A DNA stretch of 64,000 nt from Fibrella rubiginis (GTDB taxonomy: Bacteria > Bacteroidota > Bacteroidia > Cytophagales > Spirosomataceae). The stretch spans positions 62,001 to 126,000 of the forward strand of contig NZ_JAFMYV010000012.1 of the NCBI RefSeq assembly GCF_017353185.1. Direction: 5' to 3'. Within the stretch, counting starts at the first letter, position 1, and each line of letters starts with the position of its first letter. This document shows, one piece after another, positions 34,201-41,758 of the stretch. The position numbers were made by a program, and so were the translations under genes. Under the pieces are notes generated by a model. That model had not been told where the DNA came from. It saw nothing but the letters and a program-made list of their open reading frames with translations, and made no database searches.

Positions 34201-34406
34201 ATGGTGAACCGTCCCTCTTCGCGGGTGACACCGCCATACTGTGTACCCGTAGGTTGATGCGTAGCCTGAACAGTGGCTCCCAACAACGGCTGATTAGTTT
34301 CAGCGTCTATGATCTGGCCTGCAATAGAGGCCGTAGTGACCTGCCCGATGGCAGCGGTCAGGCACAAAAAGAGTGCCGCTATACTTAATAAAAATACCCG
34401 TAGCAT
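31242..34406 (-). CDS. TonB-dependent receptor, Oar-like
   Basis: 1054 residues. Signal peptide (MLRVFLLSIAALFLCLTAAIG), then a carboxypeptidase-regulatory-like domain (SIAGQIIDAETNQPLLGATV ... GVTREEGRFTIPNMRVGGPY). A plug follows (VDYTRL-like region with GGRNSRFNNFALNG and IEQVQVALSPYDVTQ), then a ~750-residue beta barrel ending in MQFGMRYSF, whose terminal Phe is the usual barrel-assembly signal. The combination matches Oar-type TonB receptors of Bacteroidota and Myxococcota, which import or help export peptides and other ligands. It is not a SusC: there is no SusD neighbour. Divergent from the Wzi gene across a 212-bp AT-rich promoter region. Confidence 0.93.
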   Translation of the reverse strand: MLRVFLLSIAALFLCLTAAIGQVTTASIAGQIIDAETNQPLLGATVQATHQPTGTQYGGVTREEGRFTIPNMRVGGPYLVTITYVGYKTETIDNVSLVLGQRLPLNVSLRSESSTLQTVTVRAASGDVMSSNRTGASTNIGSEQLRTLPTIKRSVFDYTRLTPMSGGDGSFGGRNSRFNNFALNGAIFVNPFGLDAATPGGQADAQPVSLDAIEQVQVALSPYDVTQAGFTGAGINAVTKSGTNQLHGTAFVFSRNQDLTGKRIKGTDITVPSSSQDQFGFSVGGPIIKNKLFFFVNAEFDRRSDLGTAGWVASRPGLTGANVSRVAAADLDLVANTLKTLYGYDPGAYENFTHKTQNSKGILKLDWNINRVHKLSFMYNFLDASRDLPANPSAIGRRGPDFLTLQYYTSGYRINNKLNGGILELNSNFNGRYANKLQVGYTAFRDTRDPFSSPFPTINIGKDGVRYIVAGHEPFSINNRLTQDVTQITDNFNIYAGKHTLTLGGSFEKFSFGNSFNLGAYAGVFGPEFASVADFIKTANNTVPYGQDFNGKDTYFKDAVAGAQATFAAGKWALAETNVGQLGLYAQDEWQATQKLVLTYGLKVDLPMYFNTQDKIRENISPDRNCCYFPDRTYFNENGQTVKLNSLELPTTAPLFSPRVGFNYDLKGDGKQKLRGGTGVFTGRFPFVWIGNQVANPNFFFYCTTSPDFRFPQVWKSSLGYDHKFANGWTTSVDVLYNKDINAMIVRNYGLNKPTGKLNTPDSRPYYQASDKAQNDAYVFTNTSLGYTFNASIQVQRSFQNGFFFSGAYNYLNAQDASSLSAEISSDAYARNPAYGNVNQAVAGPSYYGNRHRFVGSLSKRFVYGNGGRWATTVSGVAEYAEGSRFSFTYGGDINNDGAFDNDLMYIPTAAQVGQMKFSGDDAAQAAQRAGLEQYIQQDDYLSSHRGEVAGKFASTTPWFSTLDLRLMQDLRLKNAHAIQFSLDVLNFGNLLNSNWGVRQIASYTGLAQPLGAATDVKTGAVVYSFDANQKSTFFNDTQLISRWRMQFGMRYSF

Positions 34407-34618
34407 AGTTGTGTTGATTAGGTTAACTACGGGGGTTAAAATTAATACTCAATTAACAGACTCTCTGTTTATCTAGAATTAATTACACCTGTTCTTATCT
34501 TAATCTATAAAGTATGCCTTACCCACTTTTCAGATCATGGCTGATTTATGGGCCGTATTGTCAATTTTGGGCCTTACGCATCCTTTTGTCTTTCCTTTTG
34601 CGTAAGTAGGGTATCGCA

Positions 34619-36124
34619 ATGCCCCATATGCCAAAACAACTACGCTACGCCAGCCTGCTGGTCTGTTCCCTGATCGCACCATCGGCGTTTTCTCAATCTT
34701 CTGACGGTCAGCTACATGCTACTGCCGAAGTGGGTGCTTATGGCTCCACCTCCGACCGTACGCCGTTCTGGCAACGCACCAATTCCTGGGGTACGGCCCC
34801 GCTGTCGACGCCGGCAGCCACCCTCAGGGCGGGCATTTTTCGGGACTACACACCCACCGATACCCTCCATCCGCGCCGCCGGTTTGGCTGGGGGTTTGGG
34901 CTGGAGGCGGTGGGCAACCTGAACCAGGATCAGGCCCGGTTTGGCCAGCAACAGGTGCTCCTGCCCGAAGCCTACGCCAAGGTCCGGTTTGGTCAGCTGG
35001 AGCTTTGGGCTGGCCGACGGCGGCAGATCCTGGGCCTGGTCGATACACTGCTATCGTCGGGGTCCTACTCGGTGTCTGACAATGCGCTCCCCATGCCGCA
35101 GGTGCAGCTTGCCATTCCCAACTACGTGCCCATTGGTTTTTTGGGGAAAGCCGTCGCGTTCAAAGGCCAGCTGGCGCATATCTGGTTTAACGTGCCCTAC
35201 GTGCAAAACGCGTATGTGCATCAGAAAACCCTGTTCCTGCGTTTTGGCAGGCCACAATCACCGCTGCACGGGGTGCTGGGCATCAACCACATGGTGCAGT
35301 GGGGCGGCTACGCGCCGTATCTGGTGGGCACACCCTATGCCATCAATGGTTACCTGACCAGCGATTTCGGCGACTTCTTCAGAAGCGTGTTTCTCGGCTT
35401 CATTCCCAATGACTGGGACAACAGCCGGTTCACCAGTTTCGACGGGGCCAACCGCGTGGGGAACCACGTGGGCAGTATCGACCTGGGTTTTACGCTGAAA
35501 CGGCCCAGGGCCAACTGGCTGCTGTACCTGCAACATCCCTACGACGATGCCAGCGGCCTGATTTTTCAGAATGCCCCGGATGGCTTGTACGGGTTGCGCT
35601 GGCAACGGGCAAAGCCAGTCGCCACGGCCGGTCGGTTCTGGATATGGCAGCGCGTACTGGGCGAGTTTCTGTCGACAATGAACCAGTCGGGCAGCGAATT
35701 CAACGTGCCGGGGCAGTACTATAAGGGCGACGACAATTACTACAACCACGGCCAGTACATTGAGGGGTATTCGTACTTCCGGCGCACTATTGGCACCCCC
35801 TTTATTATGCCCGCCCGTGACATAGCCCTGCCCAATGCCCCGCTCTTTTACCCAAATAACCGGGTTACAGCTTTCTACGGTGCTTTCGAGGCCCTGGCAG
35901 GTGGGCGGGCCACGGTGCAGGGGCGGTTTTCATACAGCCGGAACTACGGCCTGTTTACCTACCCATACAGCAGCCCGGTTGGTCAGTTTTCGGCCATGCT
36001 TCAGGCCAGGGTCCCCCTGCCCCGGCTTGGTAACACCAGCCTGTCGGCCAGCGTCGCGCTTGACCAGGGCAACCTGCTCACCAACGCCGTGGGTGGGTAT
36101 CTGGGCATTCGCAAGATGTGGTAA
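34619..36124 (+). CDS. Capsule assembly Wzi family outer-membrane protein
   Basis: 501 residues. Signal peptide ending around SLIAPSAFSQ, then an all-beta protein with the Wzi-family patterns FWQRTNSWGTAP, FGQLELWAGRRRQILGLVD, LSSGSYSVSDNALPMPQVQL and NDWDNSRFTSFDG. Wzi is an 18-stranded outer-membrane barrel that helps anchor capsule polysaccharide; Bacteroidota have many paralogues without known capsule loci. A second start (MPKQLRY, 34628) is possible. It converges with the GH5 gene, stops 10 bp apart. Confidence 0.88.
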   Translation: MPHMPKQLRYASLLVCSLIAPSAFSQSSDGQLHATAEVGAYGSTSDRTPFWQRTNSWGTAPLSTPAATLRAGIFRDYTPTDTLHPRRRFGWGFGLEAVGNLNQDQARFGQQQVLLPEAYAKVRFGQLELWAGRRRQILGLVDTLLSSGSYSVSDNALPMPQVQLAIPNYVPIGFLGKAVAFKGQLAHIWFNVPYVQNAYVHQKTLFLRFGRPQSPLHGVLGINHMVQWGGYAPYLVGTPYAINGYLTSDFGDFFRSVFLGFIPNDWDNSRFTSFDGANRVGNHVGSIDLGFTLKRPRANWLLYLQHPYDDASGLIFQNAPDGLYGLRWQRAKPVATAGRFWIWQRVLGEFLSTMNQSGSEFNVPGQYYKGDDNYYNHGQYIEGYSYFRRTIGTPFIMPARDIALPNAPLFYPNNRVTAFYGAFEALAGGRATVQGRFSYSRNYGLFTYPYSSPVGQFSAMLQARVPLPRLGNTSLSASVALDQGNLLTNAVGGYLGIRKMW

Positions 36125-36133
36125 ACAGGGCCG

Positions 36134-37807
36134 TTATTTACCAAACTTCTGCCTGAAAAGGTCAATCAGCGCTGTATTGGCGTTGGCCGGGTCGGGCAGG
36201 CTGTTATAGCCGAAATACCAGCCAAACGAATCTTCATGGTAGGCGTGGTAAGTCGTGTGGAAGCCAAACTCCCGGTTCAGGTCAATCATATCGGCGGTCC
36301 AGGCCAGTCCGCCCCGGCCGTCGTTGAAGCAGGGTGCTCCGGCTCCGTATTCGCCCAGGTAGATCGGTACGTTGTTTTTCCTGCCCCAGTCGGCATAGAA
36401 CGCCAGCGACTGACGCAGGTATTCTTTGTTGCGGGCCAGAATAGGCTGTTGGGTAGTCTGAAAATCAATGCGCAACCGAACGGTGGCCGTGGCCGGAATA
36501 CCCTCGCCTTTCATCCAGCCGCTGATTTGGTAACTGTAGCCGGGGCGGATCAAAAACGGCTGGCTGCCATTGCCGTTGTTGGCGTCGTCGGTGGTTTGGG
36601 TGATTTGCAGGGCCTTACCCGTTTGCCCGGCGTCGATGGTGGTGGCGGTGCCCGTGTTGGCTTTACTCCAGAAATACCAGCCATTGTTGCTGCTCATGTC
36701 GGCGGTAAGCACAGTGCGCGCCAGTGAGCCGTCGGGGGCATATTCGCGCACCACCAGTTCATCAAAATACGCCTTGCCCGCGCCCAGCGCCGACGCCTGA
36801 CAAACAGCCTGGCCCAGCTTCATTTTCGGGTCATTGGCCGTAAATTTCACGCCTTCGTAATAGGTCCAGCCGGAGGTGCCGGCAGGCAGGGCGGGGTTGG
36901 AGAAGACGGCCGAGTACCAGGTAGCATCGCCCGGAACGGATAGTTTGGTCTCGTCGGGATACCGCTCAAAATCGGTGGGCGAACGGCCCGCCCAACTAAA
37001 CGTCTGGTGGGTAAACTCGAAGGGGTCGTAGGTATGAAACTGGTACATCACGTTGGCGTCGTTGACCAGAAACAGGTTGTGTTCACCGTTGTAATCTTTC
37101 CAGTTGCCAGCCACGGCGTTGAGCCGCTCCACCACCACCAGATGCCCCTTGTCGACCTCCCGAATGGCCGTTGTGAGGCGCTGAGCCAGGTTTTTCCACT
37201 GGTCAATGGATTGGGTGGTTACGGGTTCGTTGACCAGATCGAACCCGGCAATGGCTGGCTCGGTTCGGTAACGACGGGCAATTTCGCGCCAGAGTCTGGT
37301 GAGGCGGTTCTGGTTTTCCACCACGTCCCACAAAGCCCCACCCTTCCCCTGCGACTGGTAGCCACCCTGCGGCACGTGCATGTTGAGGATAAGGTAGACG
37401 CCGTATTTTTTGGCCCAGGCTATGTTCTGATTCAGCCAATCCCAACCGGTTTGTTTGTACACGTAGGGCTGACTGTCTTCTTCAAAATAGCGGTAGTTCA
37501 GGTAGAACCGTACGCAGTTGAGGCCGCTCTGCTGAAGGCGCGCAAAGTCCTGCTCATTGTGGTGTAGCGTGGGAGGAACGGGGCTGTTGTCCCACACCCA
37601 GTTGCCAAAGGCCACGCCGTTAAGCTGGATAGGCTGCCCGTTGACCACCAGTCCGCGCCCCTCGCGACGAACAAGGGTGGCCAGGCGTGCCCCGCTGAGC
37701 GTATCGGAGTCTGACTGACCAGGGTTACTGGCCACGTCATCGGTAGGTTTCCGGCAGGCACCCGTTACGAGGGCCACCAGGCTTATTATGAACAGGATAG
37801 CTTTCAT
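36134..37807 (-). CDS. GH5-family glycoside hydrolase lipoprotein with inserted carbohydrate-binding-like region
   Basis: 557 residues. Lipoprotein signal with VTGAC (Cys18), so it is membrane anchored. The TIM-barrel cellulase-A pattern begins VNGQPIQLNGVAFGNWVWDN, with NCVRFYLNYRYF and the acid/base glutamate in GFDLVNEPVT. The nucleophile glutamate appears only near residue ~500 (VPIYLGEYGAGAP). Between VMYQFHTYDPFEFTHQTF and the nucleophile strand lies an extra ~190-residue beta-rich segment (ANDPKMKLGQ ... GYSYQISGWMKGEG ... VRLRIDFQTTQQ) that resembles a CBM4/9-type domain. So the catalytic barrel is split by an insertion. It probably cleaves beta-glucans or mannans. Confidence 0.9.
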   Translation of the reverse strand: MKAILFIISLVALVTGACRKPTDDVASNPGQSDSDTLSGARLATLVRREGRGLVVNGQPIQLNGVAFGNWVWDNSPVPPTLHHNEQDFARLQQSGLNCVRFYLNYRYFEEDSQPYVYKQTGWDWLNQNIAWAKKYGVYLILNMHVPQGGYQSQGKGGALWDVVENQNRLTRLWREIARRYRTEPAIAGFDLVNEPVTTQSIDQWKNLAQRLTTAIREVDKGHLVVVERLNAVAGNWKDYNGEHNLFLVNDANVMYQFHTYDPFEFTHQTFSWAGRSPTDFERYPDETKLSVPGDATWYSAVFSNPALPAGTSGWTYYEGVKFTANDPKMKLGQAVCQASALGAGKAYFDELVVREYAPDGSLARTVLTADMSSNNGWYFWSKANTGTATTIDAGQTGKALQITQTTDDANNGNGSQPFLIRPGYSYQISGWMKGEGIPATATVRLRIDFQTTQQPILARNKEYLRQSLAFYADWGRKNNVPIYLGEYGAGAPCFNDGRGGLAWTADMIDLNREFGFHTTYHAYHEDSFGWYFGYNSLPDPANANTALIDLFRQKFGK

Positions 37808-37936
37808 GGTATAGCGGATCAGACAAAACTAACATGTGTATATAGTTGATACGAACGTGCAGGCATATTATTGGTTTGTGGGCACATTCTTGGTGGGTAC
37901 GGTACACTAAACGGGCAGCCTGAGGTGTTGCACTGA

Positions 37937-37972
37937 CCTACCGTATTTTTCAGATCTGCAAAATACGGTAGG
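37937..37972. other. Perfect hairpin between divergent genes
   Basis: CCTACCGTATTTT and AAAATACGGTAGG (13-bp arms) flank TCAGATCTGC. It is 130 bp upstream of the GH5 start and 115 bp upstream of the gene at 38088. Because both genes read away from it, an operator is more likely than a terminator. The rest of the 280-bp gap shows nothing else. Confidence 0.5.
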
Positions 37973-38087
37973 CCGATAGGCATACGTTGTTATATCGGAG
38001 TTATTCATTAGTTTAGTAGACTTATCACTTATACCGTGCGGGCTAGTCTGTTTTCAGCCTGTTTGACTCGTTTAAACGCTCATATCC

Positions 38088-38948
38088 ATGTACGAAAACA
38101 ACCCCAACAGTGCCGAATATCCAGAAGTGACGCCCGATCCGTCAACTATTGAGCAACCGGCAGACCAGAAGCGAGCCGTTGCCACTGCCACCGCCGGTAC
38201 GGTTGTGCTGGGGGCAGCCGCCTATGGGTTAAGTATGCTCGATGAGGGCGACAGCGAACCTGTTGAAGACAATTCCTCCGCGCAGGCCGCGGCAGCAGCC
38301 GCCGACGCGCGGGCCCAGGCATCGGCCCTGCCGCTGGTAACGCCGGTGGGTGACAACAACCTGAACACGTCGCTGGATGATCTGGACAGCCTCACGTTCG
38401 ACGAAGCCTTTGCGGCTGCCCGGCATCAGCTTGGCGCCGGACATCATTTTACCTGGCATAACGGCCTCTACAACACCTACTACGAGCCAGAACTGGATGG
38501 CCTCAGCCGGGCCGACAGGCTGGCGTTTCTGGCCACGTTACCCAACATGGGCGGGGTCAAAACACCCGACAGCACGCCGGATGATGCCCCCCGGATGGCT
38601 GCTCATAAAGGAGTACACCATAGCCACAAGGCGGCCGAAGCGCCGCATGAGGTGGTGGCCGAGCAGGAACCTGCAGAGCCAAAAACTACGCCAGAGCCCA
38701 CGCTGACGGTGGTACCCATGGCCGCTACTGCCCCTACGCTGGTGCCGCTGGCCCACACGCCCGATCAGCTACCCGCGCCCGAATCGACGCCGCAGCCCGT
38801 GCACCACGACGACTTCGCCGCCAACCATAACGGCACTATCGACGGTACGCCCATCGAATCGGTGGATATGCACGAGCAGGTGGCGCATGATGCCAACCAC
38901 TATACCGATGGTGATCCGCTGGCCGATGCCCATCATTTTGGACACTGA
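38088..38948 (+). CDS. Ala/Pro-rich protein with a C-terminal-type WHN-Y motif, unknown
   Basis: 286 residues. An N-terminal acidic region is followed by one short hydrophobic stretch (ATATAGTVVLGAAAYGLSML, residues ~28-47), an Ala-rich helix, and a compact motif DEAFAAARHQLGAGHHFTWH ... LYNTYYEPELDGLSRADRLA. I have the impression of seeing this motif in Bacteroidota surface or signalling proteins but know no function. The tail is rich in His, Pro and Glu. It precedes two FHA-domain genes on the same strand, so a role together with them is possible. Confidence 0.7.
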   Translation: MYENNPNSAEYPEVTPDPSTIEQPADQKRAVATATAGTVVLGAAAYGLSMLDEGDSEPVEDNSSAQAAAAAADARAQASALPLVTPVGDNNLNTSLDDLDSLTFDEAFAAARHQLGAGHHFTWHNGLYNTYYEPELDGLSRADRLAFLATLPNMGGVKTPDSTPDDAPRMAAHKGVHHSHKAAEAPHEVVAEQEPAEPKTTPEPTLTVVPMAATAPTLVPLAHTPDQLPAPESTPQPVHHDDFAANHNGTIDGTPIESVDMHEQVAHDANHYTDGDPLADAHHFGH

Positions 38949-38967
38949 GTAATAGCGTCTAACGTTT

Positions 38968-39037
38968 AAGGTCCAACCGCTGAAGTTCACTTACGCACTA
39001 ACACGCTTGCGTCAGTCAGCTTCAGCGGTTGGACCTT
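38968..39037. repeat. Intergenic inverted repeat (AACGTTTAAGGTCC family)
   Basis: AAGGTCCAACCGCTGAAG (38968-38985) and its exact complement (39020-39037) form 18-bp arms. The inner part is imperfect (TTACGC against GCGTCAG). The preceding TCTAACGTTTAAGGTC is the outer word of the repeat at 2801-2890. Confidence 0.8.
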
Positions 39038-39063
39038 ACCCATTGACCTGTAACCTATCTGCC

Positions 39064-39684
39064 ATGCAAGCAACCGAAAACGCCAAGTACATCACCATTG
39101 GACGGGGGAAAACAAACCATATTGTGGTGCCGACGCTCTCCGTTACCGATCTGCACGCGCGGGTGACGAAGGTGGGTAACGAATACTGGCTGGAAGATAA
39201 CAACAGTTCCAATGGTACCTACGTCAACGAGTTTCGGATTCTGAAACGACGCCTTCAACCCGACGATCAGGTGCGGATTGGTAACCAGCCGATCACCTAC
39301 CGCCGGTTGATTAAGGCGTTCTCACGCAACCCAGATGATTACACCCGCGAATTTGCCGAGTTGGAGGGCGTCTGGAATGAATACGTAGCCCTGAAGGCGC
39401 AACTGGAAAACCGGGGCATTTCCGATCAGATTGCGGACCTGGCCGTGGGTGTCCCGCTCATAGGCTTGGCACTGGGCCGGTTGGTAGGTGCCGAGCGCAG
39501 TGCCCGTAAACGCCGCGAACTGGCCGACCTGGAAGCGCACATGACCCAGGTATATGCCTGCCCCAAATGCGGCACGCCCTTTCCCCTCACCCGCGACTCG
39601 AGTTATCAGATGCTCATGCAACGGTCGATTAACCAGAAACAGGGCCATTGCCTGGCCGGTTGTGGAGCTATCTGGACAATATAG
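39064..39684 (+). CDS. FHA-domain protein with C-terminal zinc ribbon
   Basis: 206 residues from MQATENAKYITIGRGKTNHI. The FHA phosphothreonine-binding fold shows GRGKTNHIV, SVTDLHARV and NNSSNGTYVNEFRI in the expected order. A helical segment follows, including a short hydrophobic patch (LAVGVPLIGLALGRLV). A zinc ribbon (CPKCGTPFP ... CLAGCGAIW) ends the protein. The first in-frame ATG (39007) lies in the inverted repeat and is rejected. A second FHA protein follows 97 bp downstream. No Ser/Thr kinase or phosphatase is in the window. Confidence 0.88.
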   Translation: MQATENAKYITIGRGKTNHIVVPTLSVTDLHARVTKVGNEYWLEDNNSSNGTYVNEFRILKRRLQPDDQVRIGNQPITYRRLIKAFSRNPDDYTREFAELEGVWNEYVALKAQLENRGISDQIADLAVGVPLIGLALGRLVGAERSARKRRELADLEAHMTQVYACPKCGTPFPLTRDSSYQMLMQRSINQKQGHCLAGCGAIWTI

Positions 39685-39777
39685 ATACTGGATCTTGGGC
39701 GTTGGATGCTGGACGTCTGAAGCCAAAAACTGACTATCTGATGTCCAATATTTAGCATCTGCTATCCACTCGTTCAC
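39684..39777. repeat. Degenerate inverted repeat of GATACTGGAT/GTTGGA words
   Basis: Words such as GATACTGGATCTTGG and GCGTTGGATGCTGGAC are answered by GTCCAATATT and GCATCTGCTATCC. It is imperfect. The same vocabulary makes the repeat at 54655-54731. Confidence 0.5.
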
Positions 39778-39781
39778 CACC

Positions 39782-40573
39782 ATGGGAATTTATAAATTCA
39801 GCTGCCCCGATTGCCTTAAACAGTTCGACGTCGACAGCGATATCAACTGGCAGGCCGACCAGAAAGCGTCGGTGAATTGCCTGTCGGGTAAGCAGCCGAA
39901 GTGTACCGTTGTGTGTCTGGGATTATCGGAGGCACTTCAGCAGTCCATTGCGGAAGTGCCTCCCCCTGCCGACCCGCGCACCACGGCACCACCAGCCACA
40001 CCGCCTGCCGCCAGCACCGCCCCACCGAAGCAGGACACACCCCCCAAAGCCACTACCCCGCCCCCCCCTCCTTCGTCTACTCCCACCATTCAGCTTGAGG
40101 AGCCAGACATGCCCACCAGGCGCGTAGCGTATCTGGAAATGCAGAGCATGGATGGGGGCATTCTACGACTGGCCATTGGCGAAGGGATGGTGCAGACCTA
40201 CGGTCGCAAGTCGGACTTTGACCTGAGCGATCACCCAATTCAAACCGACGACAAAAAGATGAGCCGGCTGCACTTTCAGATCGAAACGCGGCTGCACAAC
40301 CGTCAGCCGTCCTACATTATTTCGGACCTGGGCAGCGTTCACGGTACCCGCCTCTCGCGGCAGGGCATGAACGGAGTGAGCAACATTCAACTCTACGCTG
40401 AAAAAGATAACAAGCAGGCCTTGGACGGCATTTGCCTCGAACCCAACGACCTCATCATGGCGGGAAGCACCATCCTGCGTTTCACCATCGATAGTGTGGC
40501 TAAATCGACGTTCTCCATGAACGATACGCCCGACCAGGCCAACTACGACCCTAACCGGACAACCGTATTTTAG
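39782..40573 (+). CDS. Zinc-finger/FHA-domain protein
   Basis: 263 residues. The N-terminal ~50 residues hold CPDC and two further Cys in a ribbon-like unit (FSCPDCLKQFDVD ... VNCLSGKQPKCTVV). A Pro/Thr-rich linker (residues ~60-105) follows. The rest is an FHA domain with YGRKSDFDLSD, DKKMSRLHFQIE and SDLGSVHGTRLS. Domain order is reversed compared with the FHA gene just upstream (zinc module first, FHA last), so the two may be complementary partners. Phosphothreonine binding is a family expectation. Confidence 0.86.
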   Translation: MGIYKFSCPDCLKQFDVDSDINWQADQKASVNCLSGKQPKCTVVCLGLSEALQQSIAEVPPPADPRTTAPPATPPAASTAPPKQDTPPKATTPPPPPSSTPTIQLEEPDMPTRRVAYLEMQSMDGGILRLAIGEGMVQTYGRKSDFDLSDHPIQTDDKKMSRLHFQIETRLHNRQPSYIISDLGSVHGTRLSRQGMNGVSNIQLYAEKDNKQALDGICLEPNDLIMAGSTILRFTIDSVAKSTFSMNDTPDQANYDPNRTTVF

Positions 40574-40637
40574 AATACGCCGCTGGCTGCCGGTAATAAA
40601 AACAAAGAAGATTGGTAGACAAAAGAACGCAAATCTT

Positions 40638-40653
40638 GTTTGTATGTACAAAC
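40638..40653. promoter_or_regulatory. Operator-like palindrome shared with 3809-3824
   Basis: GTTTGTATGTACAAAC has 7-bp arms GTTTGTA/TACAAAC around TG and lies 17 bp before the start of the NmrA-like gene at 40670. It matches the element upstream of the other NmrA-like gene at 14 of 16 positions once orientation is allowed for. Confidence 0.62.
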
Positions 40654-40669
40654 ACAATCTATCTATTCT

Positions 40670-41320
40670 ATGGCAACTATTGCTGTCTTTGGCGGTACAG
40701 GGCGCACCGGCATTCATTTTGTCAGGCAGGCGCTTGATGCCGGACACTCCATTCAGGCATTGGTGCGAAATCCCACCAAGATGCCCATGGCTCACCCCCA
40801 GCTTAAGCTCATAAAAGGCGACGCGCTTAACCCGGCAGACGTTGACAGAACGATCAGGGGCAGCAACGGCGTGGTGAGTCTACTGGGGCAGGATAAAGCC
40901 AGTCAGCCCGATCTGCAAACCCGGGCTACTCAGTTGATCATCCACAGTTTAAAGCAGCATAACCTTCGTCGGCTTATTAGCCTGACGGGCGGCGGAGTAC
41001 GCGACCAGGCGCATGACAAGCCCGGCTTTGTGGATAACCTGATCGTTTTTATCATGAAAAACGTGGCCGGTGCCGGTGCACGCAATGCCCTTATGGATGG
41101 CATCAGCCATGCAGAGCTTATTCGTCAAAGTGGCCTCGACTGGACCATTGTGCGTGGGCCTATGCTCACCGATGAACCCACCAAAGGCATTTATCAGGTA
41201 GGGTATGTCGGTACGGTTAAGGGCATCAAACTAACCCGCGCTGATCTGGCTGCTTTTATTCTAAAGGAATGGGAAACGGGCCAATGGAAGGGTAAATTCC
41301 CGTTTGTGACCAATGGATAA
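40670..41320 (+). CDS. NAD(P)-binding NmrA/BVR-B-like reductase
   Basis: 216 residues from MATIAVFGGTGRTGIHFVRQ, a clear GxxGxxG Rossmann motif. Later segments LIKGDALNPADVDRTIRG, LRRLISLTGGGVRD and LDWTIVRGPMLTDEP place it among flavin reductase / biliverdin reductase B / SDR_a5-like proteins. The start at 40670 is chosen over 40640 because the latter begins inside the palindrome at 40638-40653. Related in type to the genes at 2896 and 50819. Confidence 0.86.
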   Translation: MATIAVFGGTGRTGIHFVRQALDAGHSIQALVRNPTKMPMAHPQLKLIKGDALNPADVDRTIRGSNGVVSLLGQDKASQPDLQTRATQLIIHSLKQHNLRRLISLTGGGVRDQAHDKPGFVDNLIVFIMKNVAGAGARNALMDGISHAELIRQSGLDWTIVRGPMLTDEPTKGIYQVGYVGTVKGIKLTRADLAAFILKEWETGQWKGKFPFVTNG

Positions 41321-41327
41321 TCAATAA

Positions 41328-41373
41328 ACTGTCGCTGACCTGCTGTTAGCAGGTCAGCGACAGTAGCTTTTAT
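41328..41373 (+). terminator. Rho-independent terminator
   Basis: ACTGTCGCTGACCTGCT, a 3-nt loop, AGCAGGTCAGCGACAGT, then AGCTTTTAT. Exact 17-bp arms beginning 8 bp after the reductase stop codon. The following 385 bp up to gltB (41374-41758) are AT-rich and show no gene; they presumably hold the gltB promoter. Confidence 0.8.
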
Positions 41374-41758
41374 AAAATTCGTTAAACTACTAATTTATAC
41401 ATATAACACATATTGCAGTAACCACCGTCTATTTTTAGTAAAGCGTCAACAAATGTATCCATCTGTTACAAATACGGCAATCGCCGGCCCTTATCCTTAT
41501 GTACTATTCATTTTCCATGAACTTTTATAATCGTAGCAATATGTGCCCTTTTAACGAATGAAATTTGGGCAAACCTTCTTTTCTCCATACAAAACACCTA
41601 TTATATTGCATAGCCTTCATCATTATCACTCGTTAGTCAACCTGTTCAGAGCGTCTCTGCGACTAATGTAGCTGACCCGTTCCTTGTCAATGTCGTCATC
41701 CAGCGTGGGCTGATCCATCTATTCGGATACGCCAACCTGCTAACCCGTTCAACTGTTC

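Noticed and set aside
31242-34406. SusC-type nutrient receptor
   Set aside because: No SusD gene is adjacent, and the plug and length fit Oar-like receptors better.
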